Part shown: positions 25,287 through 33,506 of the stretch, piece after piece | Layout: every line of letters starts with the position of its first letter | How positions within the stretch are numbered: position 1 is the stretch's first letter | Source: an uncultured Nostoc sp. | GTDB taxonomy: Bacteria > Cyanobacteriota > Cyanobacteriia > Cyanobacteriales > Nostocaceae | NCBI RefSeq assembly: GCF_937863485.1 | Contig: NZ_CALMFY010000032.1 | Span: 1-40,186 of the forward strand | DNA: 40,186 bases | Direction: 5' to 3' | The notes under the pieces: model-generated | The model's input: the letters and a program-made list of their open reading frames with translations, nothing else | Told to the model about the DNA's origin: nothing | Database searches by the model: none | Program-made: the position numbers and the translations under genes

Positions 25287-26221
25287 AGATTGCGATCGGA
25301 GGAATTGGAGATTTTAGATTAGATTGGTGATCAGAAGCTTTCAGCGCGAGAGCGTACTTGTTGGCTGTACGGTGAGACAGCGCTGCCCAGAGTTGTCACG
25401 CCGACCACAGGATAAGGACGACAACAGGAGGACACACTTTATAGATTCACCAACACAGGCCAGATACCCACAGACGCCCTTTCTTACGGCTGATCGGAGG
25501 GTAAAACCTTGTTGCAGTCTCAACACGAAACTAGAGCCTTTTTAGCTCTGGTATTTGAGCTTATCTGGACTTAGCAATTAGCTGTCAACCAATTTTGGAT
25601 TTTGGATTTTGGTGAAGCAGCACGGTGAGCCAGGCGCAAACAAGTCGGGAAACCGCTTGGGCGCACTGCCTCCTTTATGCCTCTTAACCCGTCCACCGCA
25701 GTGGCTCCCCATGAGCTACTGCACTAAGCCGAAGGGATTGAAAGAAACCAATGTCTTCTCTGCGAGACGTTCCGCGAACGTAGTGGAACGAAGTCTGGGT
25801 ACTTGGCTCTGATAGCGCAGCGTTAGCGTTAGCGATAGCGCAGCGTTAGCGAGGAACGGGCGTCGGAACGAGCGTCAGATTTTAAATTGAGGATTTTGGT
25901 ATTTGTTTCGCCCTAACATGGCGGGGCATGAACCAAAAAATCTTTTATCTAAAATCTAAAATTCGTAGTTAAGCTAATTGCACAAGAAACCATCTTGAGT
26001 GACTTGCCGTGGCTTAGGCTTTTGGCTGATAGTTAAAAGGAGTGACATTAACACCCTGGCTGATAGCATAAGACCTCATGGGCAGTTGGTGGAAGTTCAG
26101 ACCGTCTACAAAAGCTGTCCTCCTCAAGGCGGTTTACCATAAGGTAGCTTCCTGCTGATAGCTAAAATAAACCTAAAATCTCAGAATCCACGTGCTAAAT
26201 TTGTCTAAAAATGGGTGTTCT
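25287..26221. other. 935-bp repeat-rich intergenic region upstream of ribF
   Basis: No gene was found. 25325-25545 is GC-richer and can form several stems (GCTGT/ACAGC near 25363-25382, GTTGTC/GACAAC near 25394-25427, AGAGC/GCTCT near 25533-25549), a possible unknown RNA. 25593-25612 holds TTTTGGA heptamers. 25610-25870 is a mosaic of interspersed repeats, including TGCGAGACGTTCCGCGAACG (25761-25780) and GCGTTAGCGATAGCG blocks. 26025, 26059 and 26154 carry three GCTGATAG copies in the ribF leader. Confidence 0.5.
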
Positions 26222-27292
26222 ATGTGGGTTGCTTCTTCGAGCGAAGGGCTGCTAATGCCTACTGCTGTTGCCCTTGGCAAGTTTGATGGTGTTCATCTTG
26301 GTCATCAAAGGGTAATTCAACCAGTCTTGCACGCTGGTGGTCACTTGTCAGTAGCCAGTAGTCCGCAGTCAAAGGAAAATCAACAACTAACAACTGACAA
26401 CGGACAATTGACAAATAAAGAATATACTTACTCAACAGTTGTCACCTTTGACCCCCATCCACAGGAGTTTTTTACGGGGCAACCCCGGACTTTGTTAACA
26501 CCACTGGATGAAAAAGTCCAACAATTGCGATCGCTTGGGGTAGAACAACTGGTACTACTACCCTTTGACAAAGAATTATCTGCCTTGACACCCGAAGAAT
26601 TCGTACAAAGAATTCTCGTGCAACAACTGCGATGCCAGCAAATTAGTATAGGGGAAGATTTTTGTTTTGGCGAAAAGCGCAGTGGTACTGCCAAGGATTT
26701 GCAATTAATCGCCGCCAAGCACAATATCCCCGTTACCATTGTTCCCTTACAAACTTATACAGGTGACTCGCCTACCCAAAGCAATTGCGTCAGTACTACT
26801 CCGACTCAGGATGCCCGCATTAGCACTTCATTGATCCGCCAAACCCTTGAGCATGGCGACATCGAAAACGCAAATCTTCTACTAGGACGCCCCTACACTC
26901 TCATTGGTGTTGTTGTTCAAGGTCAACAATTAGGCAGAACCATTGGCTTTCCCACCGCTAACCTCGAACTACCAAAAGAAAAGTTCTTGCCCCACCAAGG
27001 AGTTTATGCTGTCCGCGTTTTTACTCTCAGTGAAACATCAGATGCTACTCCTAGTGAGAGCTTGGGCATAATGAATCTCGGTAACCGCCCAACTATAAAC
27101 GGTACTTATTCATCTGCAGAAGTACATTTATTCGATTGGTCTGGTGATTTATATGGTAAAAAACTGGCTGTGCAGCTAGTTAAATTTTTGCGCCCTGAAC
27201 AAAAATTTTCTTCTCTAGAAGCTCTGAAAACACAAATTCAGCTTGACTGCATTGTTGCTAAAGAAGTTTTGAGTGCTGGAGCGCGAAGTTAG
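26222..27292 (+). CDS. ribF: bifunctional riboflavin kinase/FAD synthetase
   Basis: A 356-residue RibF. The N-terminal FMN adenylyltransferase half has LGKFDGVHLGHQ and VVTFDPHP with the catalytic His residues and TSLIRQ. The C-terminal riboflavin kinase half has GRTIGFPTANL, GVYAVRV and NLGNRPT. It converts riboflavin to FMN and FAD. ATG 26222 is chosen because family members begin MWV; the longer GTG start at 26192 is possible. Between the two conserved strands of the first domain about 25 residues (from SVASSP to LTNKE) are encoded by heptamer repeats (CAACTAA, CAACTGA and so on), an in-frame insertion absent from typical RibF. The stop codon is also formed by a GTTAGGA heptamer. Confidence 0.93.
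   Translation: MWVASSSEGLLMPTAVALGKFDGVHLGHQRVIQPVLHAGGHLSVASSPQSKENQQLTTDNGQLTNKEYTYSTVVTFDPHPQEFFTGQPRTLLTPLDEKVQQLRSLGVEQLVLLPFDKELSALTPEEFVQRILVQQLRCQQISIGEDFCFGEKRSGTAKDLQLIAAKHNIPVTIVPLQTYTGDSPTQSNCVSTTPTQDARISTSLIRQTLEHGDIENANLLLGRPYTLIGVVVQGQQLGRTIGFPTANLELPKEKFLPHQGVYAVRVFTLSETSDATPSESLGIMNLGNRPTINGTYSSAEVHLFDWSGDLYGKKLAVQLVKFLRPEQKFSSLEALKTQIQLDCIVAKEVLSAGARS
26375..26416. repeat. heptamer repeat inside the ribF coding sequence
   Basis: Five consecutive units of the form CAANNNA (CAACTAA, CAACTGA, CAACGGA, CAATTGA, CAAATAA) lie in frame inside ribF, encoding a Gln/Thr/Asn-rich linker. The same unit type occurs in front of surE and aroE. Confidence 0.85.
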
Positions 27293-27472
27293 GAGTAGAG
27301 ACGCGATTAATCGCGTCTGTACAGGAGTTAGGAGAGACGCGATTAATCGCGTACAGGAGTTAGGAGTTAGGAGTGGGAACAATGTATTTAGGGAAATTGG
27401 GCATTGGGCATTGGGAATAATCCAGTCCCCAGTCCCCATTACCCATTCCCTATTCCCCACTCCCCGCACTGC
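27289..27472. repeat. composite repeats between ribF and moxR
   Basis: A perfect 20-bp palindrome AGACGCGATTAATCGCGTCT (27299-27318) and a second, shorter copy (about 27336-27352) alternate with GTTAGGA heptamers. ATTGGGC heptamers (about 27398-27418) and six CCCCAGT/CCCCATT-type heptamers (27425-27466) follow, ending seven bases before the moxR ATG. Confidence 0.9.
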
Positions 27473-28381
27473 ATGAGAAAAAAAATTGACGTTTTAACAC
27501 AAAATCTGGCTCTTACCATCGTTGGTAAAACTGAGGCAATACGCTTGGTGCTAGTCGCCCTGCTAGGTGGTGGTCATGCCCTCCTAGAAGATGTCCCTGG
27601 CGTTGGTAAAACCCTGCTCGCTAAATCCCTAGCTCGTTCTGTGGATGGCAAGTTTCAACGGCTACAATGTACCCCTGATTTACTGCCAACTGATATCACT
27701 GGCACCAACATCTGGAACCCAAAAAGCGGTGAATTTACTTTTCTTCCTGGGCCAGTCTTTGCGAATATCCTCCTAACTGACGAAATCAACCGTGCTACAC
27801 CCCGCACTCAGTCAGCTTTACTGGAAGTCATGGAAGAGCATCAGGTAACAGTCGATGGTGTCTCTCGTGCAGTTCCCCAGCCCTTCTTTGTTATTGCCAC
27901 TCAAAACCCTATCGAGTATCAAGGTACTTTTCCGCTGCCGGAAGCGCAAATGGATCGGTTTATGTTGTCGCTGAGTTTGGGCTATCCTTCCGAGGCAGAA
28001 GAACTCCAGATGCTGCAAAATCTCCAAAATGGTGTAAAAGTTGCTGATTTGCAGCCTTGTATTACCTTGGCCGAAGTACAGGAATTGCGTTACTTCTGCT
28101 CTCAAGTAAAAGTGGCAACCTCCTTGCAACAGTACATCCTCGAATTGGTGCGGGCAACACGCCAAGATGAGGAAATAGCCCTTGGTGTCAGTCCGCGTGG
28201 CACATTAGCATTACAACGGGCTGCCCAAGCGCTAGCTTTTCTATTAGGGCGTGATTATGTCATTCCCGACGATGTGAAATTTCTCGTCCCTCACGTTCTT
28301 TGCCATCGCCTCATCCCTAGAGGAGGACGCAACGCGAGAACTGTTGTTGAGCGGTTATTGCGATCGGTTTCTATTCCTTAA
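27473..28381 (+). CDS. MoxR-family AAA+ ATPase
   Basis: A 302-residue MoxR ATPase. Walker A is GVGKT with K46, Walker B is LLTDEINR, sensor 1 is IATQNP, and GRDYVIPDDVKFLVPHVLCHR in the lid domain is typical. MoxR proteins act as chaperone-like ATPases, often activating or assembling VWA-domain partners or metal enzymes. No VWA gene is adjacent; the only VWA protein in the window is the distant Ro60 protein. ATG 27473 is preferred to 27404, since the extra 23 residues would be encoded purely by heptamer repeats. No Shine-Dalgarno sequence is visible. It may be co-transcribed with ribF. Confidence 0.93.
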   Translation: MRKKIDVLTQNLALTIVGKTEAIRLVLVALLGGGHALLEDVPGVGKTLLAKSLARSVDGKFQRLQCTPDLLPTDITGTNIWNPKSGEFTFLPGPVFANILLTDEINRATPRTQSALLEVMEEHQVTVDGVSRAVPQPFFVIATQNPIEYQGTFPLPEAQMDRFMLSLSLGYPSEAEELQMLQNLQNGVKVADLQPCITLAEVQELRYFCSQVKVATSLQQYILELVRATRQDEEIALGVSPRGTLALQRAAQALAFLLGRDYVIPDDVKFLVPHVLCHRLIPRGGRNARTVVERLLRSVSIP

Positions 28382-29013
28382 GACCTGAGTTCGATCTGAG
28401 ATAAAAGTCTCTTAAACAGGTATAAACGGGAGCAATGCTCCAAAGTTAGATCGGGTTTTAATTCTCAGTTATATAGCTATATTATCAATAAAAATAGCTA
28501 TTTGGCTGCGATGCCTGTGGTGGTTACTGAGCGGCTGGTGAGCGCACTTGTACTGAGCGTGAAGTAGTACCATGTCGTACCCCTATGGGGAAGCAAGCTA
28601 CGCGCAGCGTCTCGTAGATCGGCGTCGCACTATTAAATAGGTGATTTATACCCCTAATTATTTAGCACCTGACTTTGGAGCACTGCTCTCGGCAGAAACT
28701 GAGTTTTATTCGGTGCGGGTTAGATGATAACGATCGCTAAGGTTTCATCTCTTAAGAAATGTGTCTCTTGTAGTGAATCTAAAGCGTAGAGAGTGCCTGG
28801 GGTTCCCCCAACTAGAGCAACTGGCGTTGGGCACTGCACATAACCTAAAAATAAAGGTTTGAGTGCACGGTAGGCAGTGCCCACCTGAAAAAAATTGCTT
28901 AAGAGTTTAGGGATTGTGACACTAAGTTAGTTTTATTACCCATAATAAAAAGAGTAACTCTTGAGCAATTTCTTGGTGTACTCTACTAGAGAATCATAAC
29001 TATATTCTTGAAT
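28382..29013. other. 632-bp intergenic region with interspersed repeats
   Basis: No gene was recognised. It contains a CCCCTATGGGG hairpin (28580-28590) followed by CGCGCAGCGTCTCGTAGA (28600-28617), a member of the REP-like family also at 25761, 31785 and 33280. A larger inverted block lies at about 28791-28838 (AGTGCC ... GGGCACT). The stretch near 28940-29000 should hold the promoter of the DUF2301 gene. Confidence 0.55.
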
Positions 29014-29670
29014 ATGACTACGCAAACACTATCTGTACCAAAAGTTTATCAAGGTCAGTTTGGGGAATTTACAATTACTCAGAGCGATCGCACTGGTGTA
29101 ATTATCTATCGGGCTGGGTTATTAGTAGCCGCACTGAGCTTTGCCATAGGCAGTGCTTTAGTTTTGCTCAACAATAACCCGACTGTTTTAACCGCACTTA
29201 CACCTCTATATGCTTGTTTTAGTCTCGCTTTGGGTGTAAGTTTATTTACCATTCATATTTACCTGGCATCACTGCACCGAATGTTGCAAATTTTTTGGGC
29301 GATCGGTAGTATAGCATCAGTGATTCTGGCAATCTCTAGTAGTGAACCTTTAGCTCTCACTATTTACAATCAGCCTGTTACCTTATTTGGAGTTGGTTTT
29401 ATCTTCGTTGCTTTGACAGGTATTTATTTTAAAGAGGCTTTTTGCTTCAATCGCCTGGAAACCAAAGTATTAACCCTAACAGTACCGCTATTGTTGTTAG
29501 GACATTTGGTAGGAATTCTACCAACTCAGGGGGAAAATGTTTTATTAGGAATTTGGGCGACGTTGTTTTTGGTGTTTGCGCTGCGAAAGACAGTGCAAGC
29601 AATTCCTGCTGATATTGGAGATAAGTCTGTATTTACTTATTTGAAAGAACAACGTTTAGCTAAGGTTTAA
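29014..29670 (+). CDS. DUF2301-type integral membrane protein
   Basis: A 218-residue membrane protein with about six hydrophobic segments between residues 35 and 195, and soluble ends. It resembles the DUF2301 family of cyanobacteria and plastid-bearing lineages, whose function is unknown. ATG 29014 is chosen over TTG 29008. Its stop overlaps the start of the next gene by one base (TAATG), which points to translational coupling with the YdcF-like protein and so a shared envelope role. The family assignment is from pattern recognition and is moderate. Confidence 0.75.
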   Translation: MTTQTLSVPKVYQGQFGEFTITQSDRTGVIIYRAGLLVAALSFAIGSALVLLNNNPTVLTALTPLYACFSLALGVSLFTIHIYLASLHRMLQIFWAIGSIASVILAISSSEPLALTIYNQPVTLFGVGFIFVALTGIYFKEAFCFNRLETKVLTLTVPLLLLGHLVGILPTQGENVLLGIWATLFLVFALRKTVQAIPADIGDKSVFTYLKEQRLAKV

Positions 29671-30359
29671 TGCAGACAAAAAATCGTCGGCGTCAAAAAT
29701 TTCCAAAAATCAAACTAATAAAACGCCAAGAAATGTGGATACTTACGGCTCAGGGGTGGGCGATTGCAATCGCTTTGATTGCTTATTTAATATTTTTCAC
29801 TATTACTCATGTACACTCATTTCTCGCCGTGACTTCCCCTATGAAATCAGCAGAAGTATTAGTCGTTGAAGGATGGCTACCTGATTACGCAATAGAAGAA
29901 GCTTTGACTGAATTTAAAACCGGTTCTTATCGTTTAGTAATTACCACAGGAGGCACAATAGAAAAAGGAAATTATCTTAGTGAATACAAGAACTTTGCAG
30001 AAGTGTCAGCCGCCACCTTCAAGAAACTCGGTTTAGAATCAGACAAGGTGGTAGCTGTTCCAACACCTATGGTAATTAAGGATCGTAGTTATGCATCTGC
30101 TGCCGAATTTAAGCGCTGGCTATCTAATTCAAATTTACAGCTACAATCAATTAATATTTTTTCCTTAGACGTTCACACCCGTAGGAGTTGGTTGTTGTTC
30201 AAAAAATTACTTACCCCTAATATTAAAGTTGGTGCGATTGCTGCCAGAACACAAGATTATGATCCAAACGAATGGTGGGGTTATAGCCAAGGCGTACGGA
30301 CAATTATTGATGAAGCGATCGCTTATATTTATGCGCGGTTTTTGAATTGGAAAGCCTAA
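29670..30359 (+). CDS. YdcF-like DUF218 membrane protein
   Basis: A 229-residue protein. One membrane segment (about 28-50) follows a very basic N-terminus, and then a DUF218 (YdcF/ElyC-type) domain runs to the end. Its hallmarks are ILVVEGWLPD-like VLVVEGWLPDY, VITTGG, KDRSYASA and SLDVHTRRS. DUF218 proteins bind nucleotides or polyprenyl-linked substrates at the envelope; ElyC acts in envelope integrity. The gene is coupled to the DUF2301 gene through TAATG and ends in a large hairpin shared with the convergent SGNH gene. The precise role is unknown. Confidence 0.87.
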   Translation: MQTKNRRRQKFPKIKLIKRQEMWILTAQGWAIAIALIAYLIFFTITHVHSFLAVTSPMKSAEVLVVEGWLPDYAIEEALTEFKTGSYRLVITTGGTIEKGNYLSEYKNFAEVSAATFKKLGLESDKVVAVPTPMVIKDRSYASAAEFKRWLSNSNLQLQSINIFSLDVHTRRSWLLFKKLLTPNIKVGAIAARTQDYDPNEWWGYSQGVRTIIDEAIAYIYARFLNWKA

Positions 30360-30364
30360 AAGTG

Positions 30365-30421
30365 ATAATTAGTAATTCGTAATTTGTAATTTTTATTTAC
30401 AAATTACGAATTACTAATTAT
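30365..30421. terminator. perfect 25-bp hairpin between convergent genes
   Basis: The arms 30365-30389 and 30397-30421 are perfectly complementary, with a 7-nt loop TTTTTAT. The left arm is itself made of AATTAGT/AATTCGT/AATTTGT heptamers, so the hairpin is an inverted STRR. Its position after the YdcF stop and before the convergent gene end fits a bidirectional transcription stop, though the stem is AT-rich. Confidence 0.8.
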
Positions 30422-30486
30422 GTTGGATAAAACCTAACTTTGGTGGGGTGATGTGATTTTATCTGGGCAATTTGACGGACATCATA

Positions 30487-31647
30487 TTACTTTTGCAGGA
30501 TTTGTAATAATGCTTGTCGATAAATTTTTAGACCCTCTGCATTCAGATGGTCACCATCGCTCGTCAAATTCTCTTTAAGAACATTATTTTCATACAATGG
30601 TGCTAGTCCTGCTGCTGCAACTGGCACTTTTTCTGTTTCAGAAACTTGATTAATCAGAACATTAATTTGTTCAACTCTAGAAAGTGGGGCTGCTACAGTT
30701 GGATCTAAGCTTGCTGCAACTGTTGAATAAAAAGCTGGAATCAGAAAAATCTCTTTAGTTTCCATTGTGCGGATAAGTGCGATCGCCTCTTGCAGATTTT
30801 TGCTAAATAACTGATCACTAATTCCATACCAAGCATCATTTCCACCTATGGCAATAATCGCCTTTTCGCATTTAAGCTTGGTAGGAATTAAACTTTTCAG
30901 TTGTTCCAGTAATGAAATTGTACTCAGACCATTTAACCCAAAATTAAAAGTACCACTCCCAAGGGTATTACCAAGTTCAGCCGAAATAGAATCACCAAAT
31001 AAGCAACCTGAGAACTGTTTACCTTGGGCAGCAAATATCTGATATTGCAGTGCAATTTGCCCTAAGGGTGAAGAACTTACATTGTCCTTTGGTGGTGCAT
31101 TAGCAGAACCAGAAGATAAATTGGCCATGCTGACTAGCTTAGAAATTTTTGACACGTCAAAGACTAGTTGATTACTGGGATAGGCTTCTAGAAAGCTGGT
31201 TATTCCTAAACCTTCTGGTGATTTTGCTCCTAAGATAATAGCAGCTCGTAGGGCTTGTATACTGCCTTGATCACGACGGGCGATCGGGGAGCGTGTCGGA
31301 AAGACAGTCGCTTGGGAAGCAAAAGATAAAATTTGCTTGCCTATTCCTGTATTTATCAGCTTATCTAAAGCCGCAATATCAAGAGACATTTTCACCTGAA
31401 GAGCATCTTGGAACTTCTGTTTATCCTTAGCGCTGAGGTAACCTAAGAAAGATTGCAAATCGCCAGAAACCTTTTGTGTCTCGGCATACTTGCGTATATC
31501 TGCCACTGGGAGCGATTGCTCAAACAATCCGTACCTAGCAACAATCTTTTCGGCAGCCAAACTCGGCAACAAACCAAGACAACTATGCAGCAGTAAAAAT
31601 ATTAAGCACCCAGATAGGCATATTAAAAGACGATAGAAATATTGCAT
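30487..31647 (-). CDS. exported DUF1400-SGNH hydrolase fusion protein
   Basis: A 386-residue protein from ATG 31647 (a TTG start at 31671 is less likely). A signal peptide with a hydrophobic core and an Ala-rich cleavage region (SLAAEK) comes first. A DUF1400 domain (about residues 30-140), typical of cyanobacterial secreted alpha/beta hydrolases, follows. From about residue 210 there is an SGNH/GDSL esterase domain: GDSIS with the nucleophile Ser, the Gly and Asn of GGNDAW, and the DGDHLN catalytic Asp-His. It should work in the periplasm or outside. Deacylation of envelope lipid or polysaccharide is plausible. It is convergent with the YdcF-like gene, and no partner is adjacent. Confidence 0.82.
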   Translation of the reverse strand: MQYFYRLLICLSGCLIFLLLHSCLGLLPSLAAEKIVARYGLFEQSLPVADIRKYAETQKVSGDLQSFLGYLSAKDKQKFQDALQVKMSLDIAALDKLINTGIGKQILSFASQATVFPTRSPIARRDQGSIQALRAAIILGAKSPEGLGITSFLEAYPSNQLVFDVSKISKLVSMANLSSGSANAPPKDNVSSSPLGQIALQYQIFAAQGKQFSGCLFGDSISAELGNTLGSGTFNFGLNGLSTISLLEQLKSLIPTKLKCEKAIIAIGGNDAWYGISDQLFSKNLQEAIALIRTMETKEIFLIPAFYSTVAASLDPTVAAPLSRVEQINVLINQVSETEKVPVAAAGLAPLYENNVLKENLTSDGDHLNAEGLKIYRQALLQILQK

Positions 31648-32013
31648 CGCAGAAGATAGTGGAATAGTCAACAGTTAATAGTCAATGGTCAAGAGTCAAG
31701 AGTCAAGAGCCAAGAGTCAATATTTAATAGTCAAAGGCTGAACTTTCACCCTTAAGGGACTTCCTAGTTAAAAAAACATCCCATCCCTGCGGGACGCTCC
31801 GCGAACGTAAGGGCGCAAGGCCAAGATCCCCTACAAATGTACAAATAATTTTGGATAATTTATTTTTTGTCAATCCCTAAAGGCTCAACTTCCACCCTCA
31901 AAGGTTCAACTTCCATGTTTTAAGAAACTTCCCCATCTCCCCCACTCCCTTTTTATCTCAACAGCGAAACCTAATTTGGGAATACTCAATCAAGTAGGCG
32001 TGAGGATAGAACT
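31648..32013. other. repeat-rich spacer upstream of dprA
   Basis: 366 bp holding GTCAAGA heptamers (about 31681-31720), one degenerate 21-bp unit AAAGGCTGAACTTTCACCCTT (31733-31753), a REP-like GGGACGCTCCGCGAACG (31791-31807), and two adjacent 21-bp units (31879-31899 and 31900-31920) related to the array at 37412. No gene or promoter was assigned. Confidence 0.75.
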
Positions 32014-33129
32014 GTGGTAGAGGAAGGTGCATATTGGCTAGCTTGGACGCAAATTTCTGGAATTGGCCCGGTATTACTGCGACGGCTGCAACAGCATTTT
32101 GGCACGTTGGCAACAGCTTGGAACGCTACCAAGGTACAGTTAGGGGAAGTAGAGGGTTTTGGTTTTCAAACACTAGAAAAAGTAGTACAACAGCGATCGC
32201 GTTTGCACCCAGAACAACTATTCACCAAGCACCAGCAGGAAAATTCCCATTTCTGGACACCAGCAGATGCAAATTATCCCCGCTTACTGCTGGAAACTCC
32301 GAGTCCACCGCCGATTTTATACTATCGCGGTGAAATCGAACTCCAAGAAAATCTTGGACAAAAACCGATGGTTGGAATTGTCGGAACACGCCAACCCTCA
32401 GAATACGGCATTCGTTGGACTCGCCAAATTAGTACAGCTTTGGCTAAAAATGGCTTTACAGTTGTTTCTGGTATGGCAGAGGGAATTGACACAGAAAGCC
32501 ACATCGCCGCTATGAAAGCAGGTGGACGCACAATCGCAGTTTTGGGGACTGGTGTAGATGTCATCTATCCGCATAAAAATCGGGATTTGTACAAGCAAAT
32601 TTTGACGGCTGGGTTAGTCGTAAGTGAGTACCCCACGAAAACCCCACCCGATCGCACGCACTTTCCCCGCCGCAACCGAATTATTGCAGGTTTAAGCCGC
32701 GCCATCCTAGTAATGGAAGCGCCGTTAAAATCTGGTGCTTTAATAACAGCTACCTACGCAAATGAATTTGGTAGAGATGTCTATGCACTGCCTGGGAGAC
32801 TGGATGATCATCCATCCCAAGGGTGTTTAAAGTTACTGAGTCAGGGAGCAGCTTTCATTCTCAAAGAACTAGACGAACTGTTAACAATGCTAGGAGCAAT
32901 ACCACAAATTGATGGAGTCGAGGCATCCACAGCACCAGAGCAGTTAATGCCAACTTTGTCGCCAGAATTGCAAGCGGTAATGGATGCACTTGCTAGTGAT
33001 GCTTTACCCTTCGATTTTATTATCCAACAAACCGGCATGGCTGCTGGCTCAGTTTCCGGTGCCTTATTACAGTTGGAACTTATGGGTTTAATTTCGCAAC
33101 TACCAGGAATGCGGTATCAAAAAAGTTAA
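32014..33129 (+). CDS. dprA: DNA-processing protein DprA
   Basis: A 371-residue DprA/Smf. An N-terminal helix-hairpin-helix/SAM-like region (QISGIGPVLL, about 1-75) is followed by the Rossmann-like domain with VGTRQPS, SGMAEGID, VLGTGVDVIYP, RNRIIAGLS and SGALITATYANEFGRDVYALPG. A C-terminal winged-helix (DML1-like) domain ends the protein. It loads RecA on incoming single-stranded DNA in natural transformation. It starts with GTG at 32014. Other competence genes are not in the window; cyanobacteria commonly keep dprA alone. Confidence 0.95.
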   Translation: MVEEGAYWLAWTQISGIGPVLLRRLQQHFGTLATAWNATKVQLGEVEGFGFQTLEKVVQQRSRLHPEQLFTKHQQENSHFWTPADANYPRLLLETPSPPPILYYRGEIELQENLGQKPMVGIVGTRQPSEYGIRWTRQISTALAKNGFTVVSGMAEGIDTESHIAAMKAGGRTIAVLGTGVDVIYPHKNRDLYKQILTAGLVVSEYPTKTPPDRTHFPRRNRIIAGLSRAILVMEAPLKSGALITATYANEFGRDVYALPGRLDDHPSQGCLKLLSQGAAFILKELDELLTMLGAIPQIDGVEASTAPEQLMPTLSPELQAVMDALASDALPFDFIIQQTGMAAGSVSGALLQLELMGLISQLPGMRYQKS

Positions 33130-33506
33130 GAGTTAAAAAAGAACAGCATGGTTGAGCTTTTTAACTTTGTTGTTAGCGATTTAATCCTGAGATTTATGGG
33201 AATATAAAAATCAATATGCTTGGGTTAAGGCTTAAGTCTTTATCAAAGTCAATTTTTAACGAACCGCAAAGGACGCATTCGCGCAGCGTCTCGTAGAGAA
33301 GGACGCAAAGGAAGAGAAGGAAGAGAAGGAAGAAATACTTAACTGAACTGTATTGGTTCAATTGTACAGTCGTATGGCAGAGTCGCGTTAGGATTAAAAC
33401 CGTTACTCTCAATCGGGTGAGGTTGGCAGGCAATCCGCTCTAGTTCGCCGCTCATTTATGAGGGGGGGTGAATGTGATGAACAATGCAAAATTCCAAAAT
33501 CCCAAA
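33130..33506. other. intergenic region with REP-like element
   Basis: 377 bp between dprA and the convergent beta-lactamase-like gene. The only recognised features are GCGCAGCGTCTCGTAGAG (33281-33298) followed by GGAAGAGAA purine-rich repeats to about 33335, and a run of seven G near 33461. No terminator with a clear stem was found for either gene. Confidence 0.6.

Noticed and set aside
25324..25812. Short ORFs in the spacer upstream of ribF
   Set aside because: They lie in repeat mosaics and a possibly structured segment, overlap on both strands, and have no domain features.
25985..26221. An FMN riboswitch in front of ribF
   Set aside because: The conserved RFN-element sequences are not present in the leader.
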